Below, piece by piece: positions 48,033 through 58,700 of a stretch of 64,000 nucleotides of DNA. The stretch covers positions 62,001 to 126,000 of the forward strand of contig JAKQHT010000011.1 in NCBI GenBank assembly GCA_029557895.1, read 5' to 3'. The position numbers were made by a program, and so were the translations under genes. The notes under the pieces were generated by a model. It was not told the DNA's origin and made no database searches. It saw only the letters and a list, made by a program, of their open reading frames with translations. Position 1 is the first letter of the stretch; the number at the start of each line of letters is the position of its first letter. This stretch comes from Bacteroidota bacterium (GTDB lineage: Bacteria; Bacteroidota; Bacteroidia; Flavobacteriales; Flavobacteriaceae).

Positions 48033-49316
48033 TTAATAATGACATTTACCGCACTCCAAGCCGCCCATCTGTGCCACAGTTAGCTTTTCAACACCATATT
48101 TCTTTGACAATTGTTCGTGTATCTTGGCATAATAGGCGTTGTCTTCTACTTTAACATTGGTATCCCTGTGGCAATTGATGCACCACCCCATGGTCAACGA
48201 TGAGTATTGGTACATTACTTCCATGGTCTCAACCGGGCCGTGGCAAGTTTGACATTCAATGCCGCCTACAGAAACGTGTTGTGAGTGGTTGAAATAAGCA
48301 AAATCAGGCAGGTTGTGGATGCGCACCCATTTAACCGGCTGTGGCGTGCCTGTATAATTCACACCGTCCCATCCGGTAGCTGCATAAAGCTTTTGGATTT
48401 CTCCGTCATAAAATTCCTTACTGTAATCTTCATTTGCGGTAGTTTCTGCAACTTCGGAGATGGTTTTGTGGCAGTTCATGCACACGTTGAGCGATGGAAT
48501 GCCCGAAGTTTTGCTCACACGAGCAGACGAGTGGCAGAATTTACAGTCGATGCCATTATCGCCAGCATGGATCTTATGCGAAAAATGTATTGGTTGTACT
48601 GGTTGATAACCCTGATCGACACCCACCTGCATCATATAGCCATATGCAAAATAAGCTCCCGCCAAAAGCAAAAATATTGAAGACACCAAAACCAGGAATT
48701 GGTTTTGAACGAACGCCTTCCAAAGCGGCAACCCTTTACTTTCAGAATCTACAGCAAGCCCTTTGGCTTCGGCAAAACGATTAAGCGTACGCCTTACCAA
48801 AATAAGTGCCATGGCCAAAAGACCAAACAATAGTGCCAATGCCCAAAGTACAAATTGGCTCGAAACCCCATCCTGACTTCCGGCAGCACCATTTTGCGCA
48901 GCAACTGTTGCCACTGCAGGTGTTTCGGGTTCTGCGGAGGTATAGGCCAAAATATCCTCCAGATCTTCATCAGATAACTGCGGAAAAGGGGTCATGGCCG
49001 TTTTGTTCCATTCGTCAAAAAGCGCTACCGCATAGGCGTCTCCCGACTTGATGACGGCCGGACTATTGCGTATCCATTCAAAAATCCATTTTTTATCCTT
49101 GCCCTTATCTGCCAAAAGCGCTTCAATGTTGCGCAATGGAGGGCCGGTCATGGGTTTGTCCATCTTATGGCAGGCAGCACAATTGGCATTGAACAGTGCT
49201 TTTCCTTTGGCAGCATCGCCTCCTTGGGCGACAAGTGTAGTAGAAAACGTGAGCAAAAATAGAACCCCTAAACACAGAATTTTCGGGGTTAATTTACGGT
49301 GTATCACCTGTTTCAT
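48033..49316 (-). CDS. actA: Alternative complex III multiheme cytochrome ActA with N-terminal monoheme domain
   Basis: About 427 residues with a signal peptide (FSTTLVAQ). Six CxxCH heme motifs are visible: CAACH in an N-terminal cytochrome c domain with a later 'MTPFPQLSDEDLEDILAY', then, after two hydrophobic helices (about 160-240), CKFCH, CMNCH, CQTCH, CINCH and CGKCH. The last five form the standard pentaheme ActA module. The first is an extra monoheme domain. The ATG at 49316 gives a normal signal peptide. The track ORF's longer start would put acidic residues before it. Confidence 0.92.
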   Translation of the reverse strand: MKQVIHRKLTPKILCLGVLFLLTFSTTLVAQGGDAAKGKALFNANCAACHKMDKPMTGPPLRNIEALLADKGKDKKWIFEWIRNSPAVIKSGDAYAVALFDEWNKTAMTPFPQLSDEDLEDILAYTSAEPETPAVATVAAQNGAAGSQDGVSSQFVLWALALLFGLLAMALILVRRTLNRFAEAKGLAVDSESKGLPLWKAFVQNQFLVLVSSIFLLLAGAYFAYGYMMQVGVDQGYQPVQPIHFSHKIHAGDNGIDCKFCHSSARVSKTSGIPSLNVCMNCHKTISEVAETTANEDYSKEFYDGEIQKLYAATGWDGVNYTGTPQPVKWVRIHNLPDFAYFNHSQHVSVGGIECQTCHGPVETMEVMYQYSSLTMGWCINCHRDTNVKVEDNAYYAKIHEQLSKKYGVEKLTVAQMGGLECGKCHY

Positions 49317-49398
49317 ATTGTTAGCAGTGTTATCTTCTCGATCTTGGTATGATTTTTTCATTAAAAAAAACAAAAAAATTCAGTTAGTAAAACACTCG

Positions 49399-49406
49399 CA
49401 AAAATA
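49399..49406 (-). promoter_or_regulatory. -7 promoter element of the act-cox operon
   Basis: Minus-strand TATTTTTG(C) is an exact TAnnTTTG match upstream of actA, in the divergent gap shared with the SPOR gene. No TTG is seen at -33. Confidence 0.45.
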
Positions 49407-49478
49407 ATACTTAAAGTCGATTTGCGAAATGTTACAGAAGTGTTAACGCTTAATTTATACAGATTCTAAATAATATTT

Positions 49479-49512
49479 TTGGCCATATTTAAGTTTTATA
49501 AATTTACATTTG
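49479..49512 (+). promoter_or_regulatory. Promoter of the SPOR-domain gene
   Basis: TTG (49479-49481), a 23-bp spacer and TACATTTG(C) (49505-49512). It is an exact Bacteroidota promoter at the long end of the spacing range, 18 bp before the start codon. Confidence 0.7.
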
Positions 49513-49530
49513 CAATAAATTCATCTGGTT

Positions 49531-49920
49531 ATGAAAAAGTCAAGTATTACAATGGTTTTGGCAGTAGTATTCTGTTTGGGGGTTTCTTTAATAGGGATGG
49601 CGCAAACCGGAAAAATCACCATTGATGCCAACAGAGATATTGACAAGTTGCTGGAATTCAAGAAAGACATAAAGACCCTTGATCTTTATAAAATACGGAT
49701 TTTCTCGGGTGATCGTTCTGGCGCTGAGAGCACCAAGTCAAAGGCTTTGTCTCTCTACGATGGATGGCCTGTATTGATGGAGTACGAGACACCTAACTAT
49801 AAAATCTACGTTGGCAATTTCTTATCGCGCCTAGAAGCTGATAGGGCATTGCTAAAAGTTAAGAAAGATTATCCGGGTGCATTAATTCTGTTTTACAAGA
49901 AAGGAAAAAGCAACCCGTAG
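49531..49920 (+). CDS. Exported SPOR-domain protein
   Basis: A 129-residue protein with a signal peptide (about 1-26, IGMAQ) and a SPOR domain (about 50-128): 'YKIRIFSGDRSGAEST' opens it and 'NYKIYVGNFLSRLEADRALLKVK' closes it. SPOR domains bind denuded peptidoglycan, often at division sites. There is no other domain. It is divergent from the act operon and convergent with infB. Confidence 0.85.
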   Translation: MKKSSITMVLAVVFCLGVSLIGMAQTGKITIDANRDIDKLLEFKKDIKTLDLYKIRIFSGDRSGAESTKSKALSLYDGWPVLMEYETPNYKIYVGNFLSRLEADRALLKVKKDYPGALILFYKKGKSNP

Positions 49921-49974
49921 GAGTTTTAAACACACTCCGCTTTGGTTTGACGCCCTTTGGGAAAATTGTCGCCT

Positions 49975-50002
49975 AAAAAAAGCCCTGAAACAAATTCAGG
50001 GC
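49975..50002 (-). terminator. Rho-independent terminator of rimP-nusA-infB
   Basis: Minus strand GCCCTGAA, loop TTTGT, TTCAGGGC and then TTTTTTT. It starts just past the infB stop codon. Confidence 0.9.
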
Positions 50003-50007
50003 CTTGG

Positions 50008-52713
50008 TTATTTCAATTTTTTCTTCACTTCTACCTCATGGTAAGCTTCGATGACGTCATTAATCTCTACGTCATTATAGTTTTTGATTTGCATACCGCA
50101 ATCAAACCCTTTAGAAACTTCCTTGACATCGTCCTTGAAACGTTTCAGTGAGGCAAGCTCACCTGTGTAAACCACTACCCCATCGCGTATCAAGCGAACC
50201 ATCGAAGTTCTGAATACTTTTCCGTTGGTAATCATGCAGCCCGCAATGGTTCCCACTTTAGAGACCTTGAAAATTTCACGCACTTCGGCTGTTCCTGTAA
50301 CTTCTTCTTTAACTTCTGGCGACAACATGCCTTCCATCGCATCTTTAAGGTCGTTGATAGCATCATATATTATGGAGTAAATCCTGATATCAATTTCTTC
50401 TTTATCTGCCGTTGCACGTGCATTGCCCATTGGGCGCACGTTAAAACCAATGATGATGGCATCGGAGGCCGAAGCCAACAAGACGTCACTTTCGGTAATG
50501 GCTCCTACACCTTTGTGTATGATGTTTACTTGTATTTCTTCTGTTGAAAGTTTCTGGAACGAATCTGTCAAGGCTTCTACTGAACCGTCCACGTCTCCCT
50601 TAAGGATGATGTTGAGCTCTTGGAAATCGCCAAGGGCAATACGCCTTCCTATCTCGTCCAGTGTGATGTGGCGTTGTGTCCTGACCGATTGTTCACGTTG
50701 CAATTGGGTTCTCTTGGCTGCAATCTGTTTGGCCTCGCGTTCGTCCTCAAAAACGTTGAACTTATCACCGGCTTGAGGTGCACCGTCAAGTCCCAAAATT
50801 GAAACTGGCGTCGATGGTCCAGCTTCTTTAACACTGTTACCGCGTTCGTCGTGCATGGCACGTACCTTGCCGCTGTGTTTTCCGGCCAGTACATAATCGC
50901 CTGGGCGAAGTGTTCCGCTCTGGACCAAAATGGTGGAAACATACCCGCGTCCTTTGTCAAGAAATGCTTCAACAACGGTACCGCTTGCTTGCTTATCGGG
51001 ATTGGCCTTTAGTTCCAAAATTTCTGCTTCGAGCAATACTTTCTCGAGCAGTTCTTTTACGCCTTGTCCTGTTTTGGCAGAAATATCATGCGATTGTATT
51101 TTGCCGCCCCAGTCTTCAACCAATAGGTTCATGCCTGCCAAACCTTCTTTTACTTTTTCGGGATTGGCACCTGGTTTATCTATTTTATTGATAGCAAAAA
51201 CTATGGGCACATTTGCAGCTTGAGCGTGGGCTATGGCTTCTTTTGTTTGTGGCATGATTGCATCATCGGCTGCGATAACAATGATAGCCAAGTCGGTCAC
51301 TTGTGCACCCCTGGCGCGCATAGCGGTAAACGCTTCGTGACCCGGAGTGTCTAAGAACGTGATTCTCTGGCCATCTTCGAGTTGCACACCATAAGCTCCG
51401 ATGTGCTGGGTTATGCCCCCTGACTCACCTGCGATGACATTTTCTTTCCTTATATAATCGAGCAATGATGTTTTACCGTGATCTACGTGTCCCATAACGG
51501 TCACGATTGGAGCCCTTGGTTTCAAATCTTCAGGCCTGTCTTCGGTTTCTTCAATGGCTTCTTCAATATCAGTAGTGACAAATTGCACTTCAAAACCGAA
51601 TTCGTCTGCAACTACAGAAAGCGTTTCTGCATCAAGACGTTGGTTCATGGTAACCATCATGCCGAGTGACATACATGCCGAGATGACTTGTGTGACAGGT
51701 ACGCCCATCATGGTAGCCACCTCGCTTGCGGTCACAAATTCGGTGACTTTGAGCACTTTGCTTTCAGCTTCAATTTGTTCAAGGTCTTTTTCGGTCTGTT
51801 GGCGATGTAATTCTCTTTTGTCCCTGCGGTATTTGGAACCTTTACTCTTGGCGCCTTTGCCTTGAAGTTTTTCGAGAGTTTCCCTTATTTGTTTTTGCAC
51901 ATCGGCTTCACTGGGCTCTTCTTTAAAGGTACTTGTACGGCCGGCCTTACCTTTTGCGCCTCCTTTTTGATTACCGTTCTTGGAATTGCCAGAGGCTTCG
52001 TCAGAAATGCCGCCTTTGCTTATGCGTCTTCTTTTTTTCTTGTTTGCCTTATCTTCATCTCCGCCATTTTTATCTTCTTTTTTCTTTTTGGGCTTATTGA
52101 ATTGGGTAAGGTCGATTTTTTCGCCGGCAATCTTTGGCCCGGTAAGTTTTTGGTACTGGGTCACAAAAGTAGTGTCTGTTGTGTCTTCAGTATCTTTGTC
52201 GGTTTCTGGCTGTTCCTGTTGTGTTACCTTGGGTTCTTCTTTAACTTCTGGCTTTTGTTCTTTTTCTACCTTTGGCTCAACGGGTTCTTCTTTTGGCTTT
52301 TCGGGCTCAACCTGTTTTTCGGGCTCTGGTATTTCAGCTTCTTTTTTGGGCGTTTTCTTTTTGGGCTCCAAATCGATTTTGCCGACCTGCTTTGGTCCTG
52401 CAAGCTCCACTTTGGCTTTAACAACTTGCTTGGATGCCTCTTCTTTCTTCAGTTTTTCTTCAAGCTCGCGCTCACGGAGCTCACGCATTTCTTCTTTTTC
52501 TTTGTGTTTTGCTTCACTGACTTCTTGTGATTCTGCCTTTTTGTGGGCATCAGTCTGGAATTCGTTGGAAAGCAGCACATACACTTCGTCAGAAATTTTG
52601 GTGTTGGGGCTTTTCTCTATGGAAACGCCTTTTGAGTCCAAAAAATCAACCGCTCGATCTATTGAAATGTTGAGTTCCCGTAATACTTTATTTAATCTAA
52701 TTGTTTCAGCCAT
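50008..52713 (-). CDS. infB: Translation initiation factor IF-2
   Basis: GTPase of 901 residues that brings initiator tRNA to the 30S subunit. The N-terminal domain is followed by a long Lys/Glu/Pro-rich low-complexity region (about 70-260) and a basic '[11 protein letters not shown]' block. The G domain starts near 400 with G1 [16 protein letters not shown]3 [12 protein letters not shown] and G4 NKIDKPG. Domains II to IV follow. It is last in the rimP-nusA-infB operon, 29 bp after nusA. Confidence 0.97.
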   Translation of the reverse strand: MAETIRLNKVLRELNISIDRAVDFLDSKGVSIEKSPNTKISDEVYVLLSNEFQTDAHKKAESQEVSEAKHKEKEEMRELRERELEEKLKKEEASKQVVKAKVELAGPKQVGKIDLEPKKKTPKKEAEIPEPEKQVEPEKPKEEPVEPKVEKEQKPEVKEEPKVTQQEQPETDKDTEDTTDTTFVTQYQKLTGPKIAGEKIDLTQFNKPKKKKEDKNGGDEDKANKKKRRRISKGGISDEASGNSKNGNQKGGAKGKAGRTSTFKEEPSEADVQKQIRETLEKLQGKGAKSKGSKYRRDKRELHRQQTEKDLEQIEAESKVLKVTEFVTASEVATMMGVPVTQVISACMSLGMMVTMNQRLDAETLSVVADEFGFEVQFVTTDIEEAIEETEDRPEDLKPRAPIVTVMGHVDHGKTSLLDYIRKENVIAGESGGITQHIGAYGVQLEDGQRITFLDTPGHEAFTAMRARGAQVTDLAIIVIAADDAIMPQTKEAIAHAQAANVPIVFAINKIDKPGANPEKVKEGLAGMNLLVEDWGGKIQSHDISAKTGQGVKELLEKVLLEAEILELKANPDKQASGTVVEAFLDKGRGYVSTILVQSGTLRPGDYVLAGKHSGKVRAMHDERGNSVKEAGPSTPVSILGLDGAPQAGDKFNVFEDEREAKQIAAKRTQLQREQSVRTQRHITLDEIGRRIALGDFQELNIILKGDVDGSVEALTDSFQKLSTEEIQVNIIHKGVGAITESDVLLASASDAIIIGFNVRPMGNARATADKEEIDIRIYSIIYDAINDLKDAMEGMLSPEVKEEVTGTAEVREIFKVSKVGTIAGCMITNGKVFRTSMVRLIRDGVVVYTGELASLKRFKDDVKEVSKGFDCGMQIKNYNDVEINDVIEAYHEVEVKKKLK

Positions 52714-52742
52714 AAATTGCTTGCAATATACTTATTTTTATG

Positions 52743-53975
52743 TCATTCTTCGAACTCTTCCCTAAGAATCCTGATAACGTCAATAATGGTTTCCTCTTCG
52801 AGGTCTGTCCTTTTTACAAGATCTTCAACATCTTGCTCCAAGACACTTTTGGCGGTATCAAAACCGGCCTTGTTAAATTCTTCGATGACCCATTCTTCGA
52901 TTTCATCTGAAAATTCCGATAGTTCTACGTCTTCTTCGGCACCTTCCCTGAATACATCGATCTCGTATCCCGTAAGCTGTCCGGCAAGACGGATGTTGTT
53001 TCCGCCCCTGCCTATTGCTTTTGAAACTTCTTCGGGTTTTAACACCACTTCAGCACGTTTGGTTTCTTCATTGATCTTTACGGAGGTTACCCGTGCTGGG
53101 CTCAACGCTCTTGTGATGTACAGTTGAATGTTGTTTGTATAGTTAATCACGTCGATGTTTTCGTTGCCAAGTTCCCTGACGATACCGTGTATCCTGGAAC
53201 CTTTCATGCCCACGCACGCACCTACAGGGTCAATCCTGTCATCATAAGAATCTACGGCCACTTTGGCCTTTTCGCCTGGGATCCTGACAACATTTTTAAC
53301 GGTAATAAGACCGTCAAACACTTCGGGGATTTCCTGTTCAAAGAGTTTTTCGAGGAAAATCGGGGCAGTCCTTGACATGATGATGGTGGGTTTGTTGCCC
53401 TTAAGTTCTACGCTTTCTATGATGCCGCGAACATTTTCGCCTTTCCTGAAAAAGTCAGATGGGATCTGTTTTTCTTTTGGAAGGATGATCTCGTTGCCTT
53501 CGTCATCCAAAAGGATGATGGCCCTATGCCGGATATGGTGCACTTCTGCGGTATAGATCTCTCCTATCAGATCTTTAAACTGCTTGTATAAATTGGTGTT
53601 ATCGTGTTCATGGATTTTGGAAATGAGGTTTTGCCTCAAGGCCAAAATGGAACGCCTTCCCAAATCGATAAGTTTTACTTCTTCTGCCACATCTTCGCCT
53701 ACTTCAAAATCGGGTTCGATCCTGCGCGCTTCTGACAGAGCGATTTCTTGATTGGGCTCTTGTACCTCGCCATCGGCTACTACGACCCTGTTTCTCCAGA
53801 TTTCCAAATCACCTTTGTCGGGGTTGATGATGATATCAAAATTGTCGTCGTCGCCATATTTCTTTTTAAGGGCATTTCTCAATACATCTTCTAAGATTGC
53901 CATGAGGGTAACCCTATCTATCAGTTTTTCATCCTTAAATTCTGAAAACGAATCAATTAACGCAATGTTTTCCAT
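52743..53975 (-). CDS. nusA: Transcription termination/antitermination factor NusA
   Basis: RNA polymerase-binding factor of 410 residues. It has the N-terminal polymerase-binding domain (about 1-130), an S1 domain (about 135-200), and two KH domains with 'GACVGMKGSRIHGIVRELGNENIDV' and 'SKAIGRGGNNIRLAGQLTGYEI'. The C-terminus (350-410) is acidic and lacks the long AR repeats of E. coli NusA. It is 12 bp after rimP. NusA acts on hairpins such as the one in the leader of its own operon. Confidence 0.96.
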   Translation of the reverse strand: MENIALIDSFSEFKDEKLIDRVTLMAILEDVLRNALKKKYGDDDNFDIIINPDKGDLEIWRNRVVVADGEVQEPNQEIALSEARRIEPDFEVGEDVAEEVKLIDLGRRSILALRQNLISKIHEHDNTNLYKQFKDLIGEIYTAEVHHIRHRAIILLDDEGNEIILPKEKQIPSDFFRKGENVRGIIESVELKGNKPTIIMSRTAPIFLEKLFEQEIPEVFDGLITVKNVVRIPGEKAKVAVDSYDDRIDPVGACVGMKGSRIHGIVRELGNENIDVINYTNNIQLYITRALSPARVTSVKINEETKRAEVVLKPEEVSKAIGRGGNNIRLAGQLTGYEIDVFREGAEEDVELSEFSDEIEEWVIEEFNKAGFDTAKSVLEQDVEDLVKRTDLEEETIIDVIRILREEFEE

Positions 53976-53987
53976 AACTGCTATGAA

Positions 53988-54455
53988 TTAAAATTTTATT
54001 GTCACTCTTGCATCCAAAATGTCATCGTAGGCTATTTTGGCCTGCTTGTTTACCGTTATCTTGCCCTTGCCTACCGGTTTGGGTTCTTTTGCCTGCCATT
54101 CCAAGGTAATGTGCTGGTCGTCGGCATCAACCAACGTTGCTTCGATCTTGGCAACTTCTTTGGTGCTCACCTTTAAGATTCGTCCCTTATGCTTCATGTA
54201 CTGGCGCTTGTCTATCAATGGTGAGGTTGCTCCTGCAGATGTTACTTCAAGCGAAAAATCTTCCTGTTCCCTGTCAAGATTGTGCTCGATGGCTCTACTG
54301 AAAAAAATGCAATCGTCTATTGAAACGCCATTATCGCCATCGATGACAACCTGTACCCTATTGTCCTGCGATATTTTCAGGTCAATCAAAAAAAGGTCGT
54401 TCCTTTCTTCCACTGCCTTGTCTATAAGCGCCCTGATCGTAGATTCTTTCAGCAT
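53988..54455 (-). CDS. rimP: Ribosome maturation factor RimP
   Basis: About 155 residues, needed for 30S maturation. Landmarks are 'DNRVQVVIDGDNGVSIDDCIFFSRAIEHNLD' and 'YSLEVTSAG'-like FSLEVTSAGATSPL, then the C-terminal SH3-like barrel. The track starts at a GTG (54461), but the ATG at 54455 fits the family start (MLKESTIRALIDKA). The start codon lies 14 bases past a terminator-like hairpin. Confidence 0.94.
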   Translation of the reverse strand: MLKESTIRALIDKAVEERNDLFLIDLKISQDNRVQVVIDGDNGVSIDDCIFFSRAIEHNLDREQEDFSLEVTSAGATSPLIDKRQYMKHKGRILKVSTKEVAKIEATLVDADDQHITLEWQAKEPKPVGKGKITVNKQAKIAYDDILDARVTIKF

Positions 54456-54465
54456 TTTCACTATA

Positions 54466-54490
54466 AAAAGAGGGGACTTTGTGTCCCCTC
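54466..54490 (-). promoter_or_regulatory. Terminator-like hairpin in the rimP leader (putative attenuator)
   Basis: Minus strand GAGGGGAC, loop ACAAA, GTCCCCTC followed by TTTTTATAG. It is an 8-bp GC-rich perfect stem with a U5 tract ending 10 bases before the ATG. No gene lies upstream in this direction, so it cannot be the end of another transcript. It belongs to the leader of rimP-nusA-infB and would terminate RNA or block translation unless relieved. Confidence 0.7.
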
Positions 54491-54518
54491 AAATTGATCT
54501 TTTTTCCGTTCTGCGGTG

Positions 54519-54550
54519 CAAATATACAACTTTTAAATTGATATACACAA
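54519..54550 (-). promoter_or_regulatory. Promoter of the rimP-nusA-infB operon
   Basis: Minus strand TTTG (CAAA complement at 54548-54551), a 21-bp spacer and TATATTTG(C) (54519-54526), matching the consensus exactly. Transcription should begin near 54512, giving a leader of about 55 bases that contains the hairpin. Confidence 0.78.
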
Positions 54551-54608
54551 ACGTTATAAAATCGTTTTTTTTCTTATATTTAGGACTTCTAACACTAACC
54601 TATACCTG

Positions 54609-55436
54609 ATGAAAAAAATTTTAGTTCCGACCGACTTTTCCAACGAAGCTGAAAATGCCCTGAAAGTTGCCGCACAATTGGCCAAAAAATACGATCTGGA
54701 AATTTACGTACTCCATTTACTGGAGATCCCATTTCAGGAAATCGATGCAATTACAGGTCACGGAGGGGCGTTGCCAGAAGCGGTGTTTTTTCTGAAACTT
54801 GCACAGCAGCGCTTTGAAGGATTGCTGTCAAAGGACTATCTCGACGGGTTAAGTGTGCACGACATTGTGAAGCACAACAACAACTTCGCAAACGTCGTGG
54901 ACATATGTCATGAACACGATGTGGATTTGATTGTGATGGGGTCGCATGGCGCCAGTGGCCTCAAGGAAATGTTTGTGGGATCCAATGCCGAAAAGGTGGT
55001 ACGCACTTCCGATATACCTGTTCTGGTCATCAAAAACGAACACAAAGATTTTAAGGTAAATGATTTTGTCTTTGCTTCAGATTTTAAAAATGACAACAAG
55101 GAAACTTACCGCCAAGCCGTGGATCTGGCAAATATGTTTCGCGCAAAGGTGCATCTGTTGATGGTGAACACACCCAACAGTTTTAGCAGTACATCAGAAG
55201 CCAAGAACAGGATCCATGAATTTATAAAAGACTATCCCTTCTCGGACTACACGGTAAACATATACAATGATGAAAGTGTGGAAAAGGGCATTTTGAACTT
55301 TTCAAAAGAAATCAATGCCGACCTGATAGGCATAAGCACCCATGGAAGGCAGGGTATCTCACACTTTTTCAATGGAAGCATCAGCGAAGATTTAGTGAAC
55401 CACTCCAATCGTCCAGTGGTAACATTCAAGATTTAG
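54609..55436 (+). CDS. Universal stress protein with two Usp domains
   Basis: A 275-residue cytosolic protein made of two tandem Usp domains (about 1-145 and 150-275). The first has LVPTDFSNEAENALKVAAQL and the ATP-binding pattern GSHGASGLKEMFVGSNAEKVVRTS. The second is shorter and ends STHGRQGISHFFNGSISEDLVNHS. Usp proteins respond to starvation and oxygen stress. It is monocistronic, ending in a bidirectional terminator shared with the opposite tRNA. Confidence 0.92.
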   Translation: MKKILVPTDFSNEAENALKVAAQLAKKYDLEIYVLHLLEIPFQEIDAITGHGGALPEAVFFLKLAQQRFEGLLSKDYLDGLSVHDIVKHNNNFANVVDICHEHDVDLIVMGSHGASGLKEMFVGSNAEKVVRTSDIPVLVIKNEHKDFKVNDFVFASDFKNDNKETYRQAVDLANMFRAKVHLLMVNTPNSFSSTSEAKNRIHEFIKDYPFSDYTVNIYNDESVEKGILNFSKEINADLIGISTHGRQGISHFFNGSISEDLVNHSNRPVVTFKI

Positions 55437-55450
55437 CTCTTTGGGCACAA

Positions 55451-55488
55451 CAAAAAAAGCCTCCCTTTTTCGGGAGGCTTTTTTTTGT
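55451..55488. terminator. Bidirectional terminator between usp and tRNA-Gln
   Basis: AAAAAAAGCCTCCC, loop TTTTT, CGGGAGGCTTTTTTTT. The A-run before and the T-run after serve both strands. Confidence 0.9.
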
Positions 55489-55560
55489 TGGCCTACTAGG
55501 GCTCGAACCTAGACTCTTCTGAACCAAAATCAGACGTGTTGCCAGTTACACCATAGGCCA
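55489..55560 (-). tRNA. tRNA-Gln (anticodon TTG)
   Basis: A 72-base cloverleaf on the minus strand. Acceptor arms TGGCCTA and TAGGCCA pair perfectly. The D-arm is GTGT/ACAC with the loop AACTGGCA, and the anticodon stem is TCTGA/TCAGA with the loop TTTTGGT (anticodon TTG). The T-arm is CTAGG/CCTAG with the loop TTCGAGC. The gene-encoded part ends with the acceptor's own CCA-like 3' sequence. Confidence 0.97.
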
Positions 55561-55712
55561 ATCTCTAAAAGAGGTTGCAAATTTAGAACAAAGTTTTATT
55601 TGGGCAAACATTTTTTAGGAAAAATAGGGGCGGTAAATCTAAGGTTTGTATAAAATGCACCAGTCCTTATTTTTTATTATTAAATTCGCCGTTTGTTACA
55701 AAACATTCGGTT

Positions 55713-58700
55713 ATGTCAGAATTTAACTTTAGGAAATGGAACACCATCTGCGGCTGGGGCGTGTTTGCGGTATCGCTAATCGTTTACGCCTTGACCATAG
55801 AACCCACTGTAAGTTTTTGGGATGCAGGCGAATACATATTGACTTCGTCCAAACTCCAGGTTGGACACCCACCCGGAGCACCACTGTTTCAGATGTTCGG
55901 GGCTTTCTTTTCAATTTTTGCCCTCGAACCTTCGCAAATTGGGTTGATGCTGAACATGATGAGTGCGATTGCAAGCGCCTTTACCATTCTGTTTATGTTC
56001 TGGACCATAACCATGTTGTTGAAAAAACTGGTAAAAACCAATGAGGAACTTACCAAAAACAAAAAATTGGCCATATTGGGTAGTGGCATTGTGGGAAGTC
56101 TTGCCTTTACCTTTACCGATTCGTTTTGGTTCAATGCCGTAGAAACGGAGGTTTATGCGATGGCTACACTAATTATGGCAGTCATGTTCTGGTTGGGACT
56201 GCGCTGGGAACAAGACATGCACAAACCAAACGGCAACCGATGGCTCGTCCTGATTGCGTTTGTTATTGGACTTTCGTTTGGAGTTCATTTTATGGGATTA
56301 TTGACCATTCCGGCTATAGGACTTATTTATTATTTTAAAAATTACAAAACAATCACCTGGCAAAATTTCATCGTTGCCAATGCAGTTTCGGCAGCCATCC
56401 TTTTGTTCATTTTCAAGTTGTTGCTTCCAAACGCCCTTAAAATTTTCAGTGCTTCGGAAATTTTCTTTGTGAACAGCCTGGGGCTTCCTTTCAATTCGGG
56501 TACCATCATTGCGTTTTTGGCAGTAGTGGGTTTGTTTTATTATGCGCTAAATTATACCAAGAAGAAGGGTCACGTCAATGCCAATACCCTGACGCTGTGC
56601 CTCATTTTTATTTTCGTCGGGTTTTCGTCATGGCTTATGTTACCAATCAGGGCCAATGCCAATGTGGTAATCAACGAGAACAACCCTTCAAGTGCGCGCG
56701 AGCTTTTAGCTTACTATAATTTGGAGCAATATCCGGAAACCCACTTGTTTTATGGGCCTTTGTTCACCGAGGTTTATACCGGACTTGACGAAAACGAGCC
56801 TTATGTGGACGATAAGCCCAAGTATGAGAAAGATGAAAAAACCGGAAAGTACATCATTGTAAACAACTACAAACTTGCCAAACAGAATTATAATTCAGAA
56901 CATGCTTCCATCCTTCCCCGAATGTGGAGTTCGGAAAATGCCGAAAACTATATGATTTTTACCGGGTTTTTGGATTTTTCACTCAAACCCGAATACCAGA
57001 TGCAAAACGAGCTCCGAGCTATTGTAGGGGATTTCAGGGAAAAAATAGCCAGAGGCGAGGTTGATTATGCAGACTACAACAAATTTCTAAAGCAATTTGG
57101 CTACTACCTTAAGATTGAAAAACCATCATTGTGGCAGAACACCAAATATATGTTCAGCTATCAATTTGGCTATATGTACTGGCGTTATTTTATGTGGAAT
57201 TTCGTCGGTAAGCAAAATGACCTCCAGGGCAAGTTAGATGACATGAACGGCAACTGGATCAGCGGCATCAAGTTTATTGACGAACTGCACCTTGGCATGT
57301 CCCAAGATAACCTTCCCAGTGATGTAAAGAACAACAAAGGACGGAATACGTACTATTTTTTGCCTTTGCTGCTCGGCCTATGCGGCTTGTTCTTCCTCTT
57401 CAACAAAGATAAAAAACGTTTTTGGGTACTTCTTGTATTCTTTCTGATGACCGGCATAGCCATTCAGTTTTATACAAACGTACGCCCATTTGAACCCAGA
57501 GAGCGCGACTATTCGGTAGTGGGCTCTTTCTATGTCTTTGCCATTTGGATAGGTTTTGGGGTTTATGCCATCTTCGATAGCTTGAAAAACAAGATAAAAT
57601 CTGCAATGTTACCTGTAGCTGTCAGCTTGACTTGCCTTGTTTTGGTACCGGGCATATTGGCCGCAAACAACTGGGACGACCACGACCGATCTGACAAAAG
57701 AACGGCCCATTCAATGGCAGTGGCCTATCTAGAATCTTGTGCCCCAAATGCCATCCTGTTCACCATTGGCGACAACGATACTTTCCCACTCTGGTACGCA
57801 CAAGAAATCGAAGGTATCCGTAGGGATGTCCGGGTCGTCAACACCAGCTTGTTCCAAACAGATTGGTACATCGACCAGATGAAACACAAAGCTTACGAAA
57901 GTGATCCGATACCATCAAAAATGACCCATGAACAATACCGATATGGCACACGGGACTATGTCCCCCTGCGGGAAATTACAAAAGACACTCTTGACATCAA
58001 GGAATTTATGGACTGGATAGTGAGCGACAACCCGCGCACCAAGATGAAATACATCGTACAGCAAGATGGCGATGACCCAAGAAACTATCCAAAACAATTG
58101 CTGGAATCCAATTATTTCCCGACCAGATCCGTCAAGATTCCTGTCAACAAAGATGCAGTATTAAAAAACGGGGTCGTGAAACAAAAGGATGCAGATAAAA
58201 TCGTTGATGAAATCACCATAGAAATCAAAGGCAGCGCACTTTACAAAAACCGATTACTGATGTTGGACGTTGTCGCCAACAATGATTGGCAGCGACCTAT
58301 CTATTTTACCGGTGGTAGTTTTGGTGATGATGATTATATATGGATGAAAAACTACCTGCAACTTGACGGTCTTTGCTATAAACTGGTACCAATAAAAACC
58401 CCTGTGGACCGAGCCAATCCGTTTGATATGGGACGTGTGGACAGTGATTTGATGTACGATATGGTCACAAAATGGGATTGGGGCAATAGCGGCACCAATA
58501 TTTATCACGATGTCGAAACACGAAAAAACGGTATTACCTATCGTGGCAACTTGGCTCGACTTATCGAACAATTGATCAATGAAGGCAAACATGATAAGGC
58601 CGAGAAAATAGCCGATCTGGCCATGGAAAAAATGCCCGTGGACAAGTTTGGATATTATACACTTCTTGAGCCTTACATTACCGCATATTACGAAGTTGGC

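Noticed and set aside
51862-52530. 222-residue ORF opposite infB
   Set aside because: Phe/Leu-rich shadow of the Lys/Glu-rich IF-2 linker on the other strand.
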